Assembly: GCA_017419165.1 (NCBI GenBank)
Contig: JAFOLW010000034.1
Coordinates: 1-64,000 of the forward strand
Origin: Erysipelotrichaceae bacterium
Lineage (GTDB): Bacteria > Bacillota_I > Bacilli_A > Erysipelotrichales > Erysipelotrichaceae
Reading direction: 5' to 3'
DNA: 64,000 nt
Below the pieces are notes generated by a model. That model saw only the letters and a list, made by a program, of their open reading frames with translations, was not told the DNA's origin and searched no databases. This document shows positions 59,809 through 64,000 of this stretch, piece by piece. The stretch's first letter is position 1. Each line of letters begins with the position of its first letter. The position numbers and the translations under genes are program-made.

Positions 59809-60564
59809 ATGGATAAGAAGATATGTATCGTTACCGGTGCTTCCGGAGGGATCGGCATCAAGATCGTCCGGAAGTTCATTGAAGAAGACTATTTCGTCAT
59901 CATGGCGGATCTGGATGCCGCTAAGATGTCTTTCGCAGCGGCAGCAAACGGATTGAATGAAGATTCGTACCGGATCTGCCCCCTGGATATCACGAAAGAA
60001 GAGACGGTACGGGACACACTGGCCGGTCTGCATAGCGAATACGGACGTTTTGACGTCTTGATCAACGCCGCAGGGGTCTGCGGACAGTACAGCAAGACGA
60101 TCGAATATTCCTTCGACAATTTCCGGAAGATCTATGAAGTCAACGTATTCGGGACCTTCCTGATGATGAAATATGTCCTTCCTTATATGACGGAACAAAA
60201 GGAAGGTGCGATCGTCAATTTCGGCTCGGTCTCCGGTATGAGGGGCTACCCGTATGAGATCGGTTACGGTTCCAGCAAATGGGCGGTGATCGGCATGAGC
60301 GAGAACGTGGCCAGTGAATACGGCGGCGAAGGCATCCGCTGCAACTCGGTCTCGCCGGGATGGGTGGATACGCCGATGATGAAAAAGACGATCGATAACT
60401 ATCAGAAGATCGACGATCCGCAGAAATGTGTCAGCTACGGATCGATCCGGCGTGCCGCACGGCCGGAAGAGATCGCCGATGCGGTATACTACCTCTGTTC
60501 GCAGCAGGCATCCTTCATCAACGGGACCAACCTGACTGTTGACGGCGGGATGATCATTCAATAA
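59809..60564 (+). CDS. Short-chain dehydrogenase/reductase
   Basis: 251 residues. The cofactor motif TGASGGIGIK, NAAG in LINAAGVCG, catalytic Ser in NFGSVSGM and YxxxK in YGSSKWAVIG are complete, and PGWVDTPM follows. A classical NAD(P)-dependent SDR of the FabG/KduD type. It lies between the two BtpA genes, so it probably oxidises or reduces an intermediate of the same pathway. Confidence 0.93.
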   Translation: MDKKICIVTGASGGIGIKIVRKFIEEDYFVIMADLDAAKMSFAAAANGLNEDSYRICPLDITKEETVRDTLAGLHSEYGRFDVLINAAGVCGQYSKTIEYSFDNFRKIYEVNVFGTFLMMKYVLPYMTEQKEGAIVNFGSVSGMRGYPYEIGYGSSKWAVIGMSENVASEYGGEGIRCNSVSPGWVDTPMMKKTIDNYQKIDDPQKCVSYGSIRRAARPEEIADAVYYLCSQQASFINGTNLTVDGGMIIQ

Positions 60565-60574
60565 GGAGAAAAAG

Positions 60575-61354
60575 ATGAAAGATTTTTTTGACGGAAAGAA
60601 AAAAGTGATCGGTATGGTCCATCTGCTCGCCTTGCCGGCGAATGCCGCCTACAAAGGCGACAAGGATCGGATCGTTCGATTCGCATTGGAAGACGCAAAG
60701 ACATTGATCGACTGCGGTGTCGATGCGATCATGCTGGAAAACTTCAACGACTGGCCCCAATACGCCGATGAGATCCCGATGGAATCTTATACGCTGATGA
60801 CGGCTGTCGCTTCCAAGATCCGGGACATCTGTCCGATCCCGTTCGGCGTCAATGTCGAAATGAACGCCTGGCAGCAGGAATGGATCATGGCCTGGGCAGT
60901 GAATGCGGATTTCATCCGCCTGGAAGCGTTCGTCGACAACCGGGCAGGATCTTTCGGTTATATCCCGGCATGTTCCACACCGCTGTCGAAAGTCATGAAA
61001 GACTACCCGGCAGATGTCAAACTGTTTACGGACGTTCATACGGCCGAGACTTACGGAAATCCGGATGTTCCGATCAATGAACTGGCGCACAACGCCATAG
61101 GCCACGATGCCGATGCGATCATCGTCACCGAGAACGATCAATGCAAGAGGATCACGGTGGAAGATGTGAGATCGATGAGAGAAGACATCGGTGACTTCCC
61201 GATCATCGTCGGTTCCGGCGTCAAAGCCAATAATGTCCTGGATTACTTTGAATATGCCGATGCGGTCATCGTCGGCCGCGGCTTCAAGACAGGCGACCGT
61301 ATCGATCCGGCAAAGGTCAGAGAATTCATGGATGTCGTCCGAAGCAAATACTGA
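60575..61354 (+). CDS. BtpA/SgcQ-family TIM-barrel protein, copy 2
   Basis: 259 residues and diverged from copy 1: KVIGMVHLLALPANAAY, VDAIMLENFNDWPQYA, FGVNVEMNAW and IVGSGVKANNVLDYF with AVIVGRGFK. Both keep the barrel core and phosphate site but differ in loops, suggesting two related reactions or substrates rather than a redundant pair. GGAG precedes the ATG. Last gene of the operon. Confidence 0.88.
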   Translation: MKDFFDGKKKVIGMVHLLALPANAAYKGDKDRIVRFALEDAKTLIDCGVDAIMLENFNDWPQYADEIPMESYTLMTAVASKIRDICPIPFGVNVEMNAWQQEWIMAWAVNADFIRLEAFVDNRAGSFGYIPACSTPLSKVMKDYPADVKLFTDVHTAETYGNPDVPINELAHNAIGHDADAIIVTENDQCKRITVEDVRSMREDIGDFPIIVGSGVKANNVLDYFEYADAVIVGRGFKTGDRIDPAKVREFMDVVRSKY

Positions 61355-61380
61355 TCTTCAGAAATATTACACAGACTGAT

Positions 61381-61407
61381 AAAGAGCTGCAAAAACAGCT
61401 CTTTTCT
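61381..61407 (+). terminator. Terminator of the ABC/BtpA operon
   Basis: AAAGAGCTG (61381-61389) and CAGCTCTTT (61396-61404) followed by TTC. Confidence 0.85.
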
Positions 61408-61408
61408 A

Positions 61409-61438
61409 TTGAAAAAATGAAAATATGAAATGTATAAT
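61409..61438 (+). promoter_or_regulatory. Promoter of the FliB-like gene
   Basis: TTGAAA (61409-61414), 18 bases, TATAAT (61433-61438), 11 bases before the ATG; no Shine-Dalgarno site. Confidence 0.65.
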
Positions 61439-61449
61439 TTTCTTAAAAA

Positions 61450-62484
61450 ATGAGAAAAGAAAAATGGTTCGTACCGGACTATTATCCCGGATTCCGCTGC
61501 AAAACCGACCGCTGCCGCCATACCTGCTGCAGCAGCTGGCGCATCCCCATCAGTAAGAAAGAGTACCAGAAACTGATCACGATGGACTGTTCGAAAGAAC
61601 TGGACCGTGCCGTACAGAATGCTTTTGTAGTCCCTGAGACGGTCAGCGATGATGTGTACCGTTATGTCTCGTTCAACTGGCTGGGACAGTGCCCGATACA
61701 GAAGGACGGTCTGTGTTCCTTACATATGGAAAAAGGAGAAAGCTATCTTCCGAAGGTCTGCAAGCTCTATCCGCGAAGCTTAAAGAAGGTCGGTCCTCAT
61801 CTCGTCGCTTCCTGCTCGAGTTCCTGTGAACGGGTCGTGGAGATGCTTTACGAGATGAAGGAATTCAGGATCGTCGAGACGGAAATGGAGGAGGAAGCTC
61901 AGCTGTTTTATGAGATCGGTGAACGGGAAACGGAACAGATCCTGCTTTTTCAGACTCTGCTCAAAGATCGAAATACGTCTCTGGCGGAAAGCATCTGTGA
62001 CATCTGCAGACGGATCAACGAAAAAGAATTCCTTCGCGATCTGAATTCAAAAGAAGATCCTTTGAGTGATGCTATCAGGCTTTTGAGCCGCTTCAAGGAC
62101 CAGAACAACTTTTTCGGTGAGATCGCCGGGGCGGTCGTTCACAGATATCGGGACGATCTTTCTCTGTTTGAGACCGACCGGAAAAAGTTTGAAGAAGACT
62201 TTCCGGACTGGATGGGTCTGTTTGAACGGGTGATCAACAATTCGATGGTCTATGAGTGTTTCCCGTTCGTAGACAAGAGAGCGGATCAGACCTCCGTCTA
62301 CAAGGGGCTTTGTCTGTGCTACGGGCTCCTGCGGCTGGTCGGTATCGGCTATCATGCGCTTCATGATAAAAAAGAAGACCTGATCGATGCGATCGCGGCT
62401 TTGTTTCACCTGATCGATCATACGGCCTTCTACTATAATGCGCCGTTCATCGTCGATAATGCGGCGGTCTTCTTAAAACTGTGA
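61450..62484 (+). CDS. FliB-like Cys-rich protein (flagellin lysine-N-methylase family)
   Basis: 344 residues. The N-terminal half has the Cys pattern FRCKTDRCRHTCCSSW, CPIQKDGLCSLHMEKG, LPKVCKLYPRSLKK and CSSSCERVV, as in FliB and YkgJ-type metal-cluster proteins. FliB methylates flagellin lysines, but no flagellar gene is seen here and many family members occur in non-flagellated Bacillota, so the true substrate may differ. The C-terminal half is helical. Confidence 0.8.
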   Translation: MRKEKWFVPDYYPGFRCKTDRCRHTCCSSWRIPISKKEYQKLITMDCSKELDRAVQNAFVVPETVSDDVYRYVSFNWLGQCPIQKDGLCSLHMEKGESYLPKVCKLYPRSLKKVGPHLVASCSSSCERVVEMLYEMKEFRIVETEMEEEAQLFYEIGERETEQILLFQTLLKDRNTSLAESICDICRRINEKEFLRDLNSKEDPLSDAIRLLSRFKDQNNFFGEIAGAVVHRYRDDLSLFETDRKKFEEDFPDWMGLFERVINNSMVYECFPFVDKRADQTSVYKGLCLCYGLLRLVGIGYHALHDKKEDLIDAIAALFHLIDHTAFYYNAPFIVDNAAVFLKL

Positions 62485-62505
62485 CAGGTCAGACGGCCTG
62501 TTTTT
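62484..62505 (+). terminator. Terminator of the FliB-like gene
   Basis: ACAGG (62484-62488) and CCTGT (62497-62501) followed by TTTTC; it sits in the 3' end of the convergent lyase gene. Confidence 0.55.
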
Positions 62506-63655
62506 CTTTGATGAATTTTTTCAGACTTCTGACGGCTTTTCTGATGTTAGCCATCGATGTGGCCAGGTTGATCCTGGCCCAGGTCTCATAACCCGGCGCA
62601 AAGCTTTCGCCCGCATTGGCCAGGATCTGGCACTCCTTGATCAAAGTCTCAAAGGCAGTCGATCCTTCCGCATACGGACCAAGGTCGACGAAAAGCAGAT
62701 ATGTGCCTTCCAAGGAAGTCATCTTCAGATAGGGAGACAGTTCCTTGCGGAAATAGGCATAGTTTTCATCGATCACATTGTTTAAGGCATCCAGCCACTC
62801 ATCTCCGTATTTGAAACAATAGTAAGTCGATAAGGCGTTGGCGACATTGACGGAACCCGTATGGGTGTGTCTTTGATAGGCGATGAACTTCCTGCGCAGA
62901 GAAGCGTTCGGGATGATCACGTGGCAATGGGAGAAGACCGCCAGCGAGAAGGTCTTGGCGACGGCGGAGATGCTGACGATGTTTCTGCGGTATTTTTCGA
63001 AGGAAAGGGCAGGCAGGAACTCCTGATCGGGCAGGACGATGTCGGCGTGGACTTCATCGGCGCAGACCAGAACATCGTATTTCCGGCATAATTCGAAGAG
63101 CTCTTCCAGTTCGCCTTTTTTGAATACCCGGCCCAAAGGGTTGTGCGGCGAACATAACATGAACATCCTGGTCTTTCCTTTCGAGAACTTCTTTTCGATG
63201 TCTTTGTAGTCGAAAGTGAAATAGCCGTCATTGTCGATCATATCGGTGACGAAGAGTTTCCTGCCGCTCTCTTTGACCGTGGAATAAAACGGCGGATATG
63301 CCGGTGCGGCGATCAGTATGCCGTCGTTTTCTTCGGTCAGAGAATAGATGATCTGATACATCGCGTCGATGGCGCCTTTCGTGAAACGGATCCATTCCTG
63401 TTCGTAGCGGATCTTGTGTCTTCTCTCATGAAAATCGGTGAAGACCTGATAATAGTCTTTGGGAAGATTGACATATCCGTAATCGCCTTTTTCGATGAAT
63501 GTCTTCAATGCATCGATGACTCTTTCTTCGGGCTTGAAGTCCATGTCGGCGATCCACATCGGCAGGCAGTTCATTTTGATCCCTCTTTGCCATTTGACGG
63601 AATCGTTCTTTCTCCGGTCGATGTAATATCTTTTCGTAAACTGTTCGCTGTTCAT
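62489..63655 (-). CDS. MalY/PatB-family PLP-dependent C-S lyase / aminotransferase
   Basis: 388 residues, fold-type I. MWIADMDFKPEERVIDAL at the N-terminus and CSPHNPLGRVF (Asn for PLP) are typical of MalY/PatB cystathionine beta-lyases; ADEVHADIVL holds the PLP Asp and SAVAKTFSLAVF the PLP Lys. It likely cleaves cystathionine or cysteine conjugates. Start taken at ATG 63655; it follows the DJ-1 gene by 5 bases. Confidence 0.9.
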   Translation of the reverse strand: MNSEQFTKRYYIDRRKNDSVKWQRGIKMNCLPMWIADMDFKPEERVIDALKTFIEKGDYGYVNLPKDYYQVFTDFHERRHKIRYEQEWIRFTKGAIDAMYQIIYSLTEENDGILIAAPAYPPFYSTVKESGRKLFVTDMIDNDGYFTFDYKDIEKKFSKGKTRMFMLCSPHNPLGRVFKKGELEELFELCRKYDVLVCADEVHADIVLPDQEFLPALSFEKYRRNIVSISAVAKTFSLAVFSHCHVIIPNASLRRKFIAYQRHTHTGSVNVANALSTYYCFKYGDEWLDALNNVIDENYAYFRKELSPYLKMTSLEGTYLLFVDLGPYAEGSTAFETLIKECQILANAGESFAPGYETWARINLATSMANIRKAVRSLKKFIKEKQAV

Positions 63656-63660
63656 GGTAG

Positions 63661-64000
63661 TCAATACTGCACTTTCGCAAGGACTTCTTTGGCTTTTTCT
63701 TCGTTCACCAGTGCCTTGATGATCTCATAGGAGAATTCGAAAGCGGCGCCGAGGCCTTTGCCGGTGATGAATTTCCCGTCTCTGACGGCTTTTGCGTTTT
63801 CCGGCGTCTTTCCGGATTCGAATCCCGGGAAGCAGACGAACTTTCTGTGATCGAGCAGTCCCTTATGCAGCAGGATGGACGGAGCGGCGCAGATCGCGGC
63901 GATGTAACGGTCTTTTTCGACGAAGAGATCGATGAGCTTCTGCACGCGTTCATCGTTTTCCAGGTTCAGCGTGCCGGGCATGCCTCCGGGCAGGATGAGA
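63661..64000 (-). CDS. DJ-1/PfpI family protein, 5' end beyond the window
   Basis: At least 112 residues are visible; the gene continues past position 64000, where the preceding residues read LILPGG before MPGTLNL. The nucleophile elbow AAICAAPSILLHKG holds the conserved Cys, and TGKGLGAAFEFSYEI is typical of the ThiJ/DJ-1 clade. Such proteins are glyoxalases or deglycases or stress proteins. Co-transcribed with the lyase gene downstream. Confidence 0.9.
   Translation of the reverse strand, partial: LILPGGMPGTLNLENDERVQKLIDLFVEKDRYIAAICAAPSILLHKGLLDHRKFVCFPGFESGKTPENAKAVRDGKFITGKGLGAAFEFSYEIIKALVNEEKAKEVLAKVQY

Noticed and set aside
59260-60561. 433-codon open frame opposite the BtpA and SDR genes
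   Set aside because: Crosses two well-supported genes on the other strand; Arg/Asp/His-rich shadow composition.

Overview
This is a gene-dense, roughly half-GC stretch of a low-GC-lineage Gram-positive (Bacillota) chromosome, most likely from the Erysipelotrichia. The inference rests on the gene set: MurT/GatD-type peptidoglycan amidation genes, ComFA/ComFC, T-box leaders, FtsEX with a PcsB-like hydrolase, a DarA-type cyclic-di-AMP receptor, a flavodiiron protein with rubredoxin (anaerobe), and the ordinary use of TGA as stop. I see no insertion sequence, prophage, CRISPR array, plasmid gene or rRNA operon. No gap between genes exceeds 300 bases.

Layout. 1-2.8 kb: a 5'-nucleotidase-like phosphoesterase, an unknown lipoprotein and a tRNA-Leu(CAG), all on minus. 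2.8-9.5 kb (+): typA, a split chromate-family transporter, then an RNA-modification operon of two U32 proteins and two SPOUT methyltransferases with ATGA overlaps. 9.5-13.0 kb (-): acylphosphatase, a multidomain flavodiiron protein, azlCD and darA. 13.1-17.9 kb (+): the cell-division/wall operon ftsE-ftsX-PcsB-like-S41 protease. 17.9-21.6 kb (+): a zinc-type ABC uptake operon with three unusual accessory proteins. 21.6-27.1 kb (+): leuS under a T-box, an alanine/Na+ symporter, a CBS protein, and rplM-rpsI. 27.1-28.5 kb (-): an rRNA m5C methyltransferase. 28.5-35.2 kb (+): comFA-comFC, csp, secA-prfB and a dicarboxylate symporter. 35.2-41.7 kb (+): metG under a second T-box-like leader, a ferredoxin-type aldo/keto reductase, murT-gatD and a PAP2 phosphatase. 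41.7-46.5 kb: an aldo/keto reductase, an unknown gene, an alpha/beta hydrolase, and a zinc-export operon (HMA protein, P-type ATPase, SmtB-like repressor) with a clear operator. 46.6-55.9 kb: mixed housekeeping genes, including the queuosine operon tgt-queA-queH and a 31-codon small ORF. 56-61.4 kb (+): an ABC transporter joined to a VOC protein, two BtpA-family TIM barrels and an SDR dehydrogenase, which looks like an uncharacterised catabolic pathway. 61.4-64 kb: a FliB-like Cys-rich protein, a MalY/PatB lyase and a truncated DJ-1 protein.

The most notable signals are four. (1) GatD has lost both its glutaminase nucleophile and its catalytic His, while its partner MurT looks intact. (2) A recurrent promoter layout places an extended -10 box 6-9 bases before the ATG with no Shine-Dalgarno site, which implies widespread leaderless mRNAs; two divergent gene pairs are separated by exactly 37 bases. 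(3) The ABC/BtpA/SDR/BtpA operon. (4) A pair of paralogous lipoproteins with a CCxQGxEF signature sits at the end of the zinc uptake operon. Start codons were chosen from ribosome-binding sites and promoters; functions are by recognition of family motifs, not by database search.
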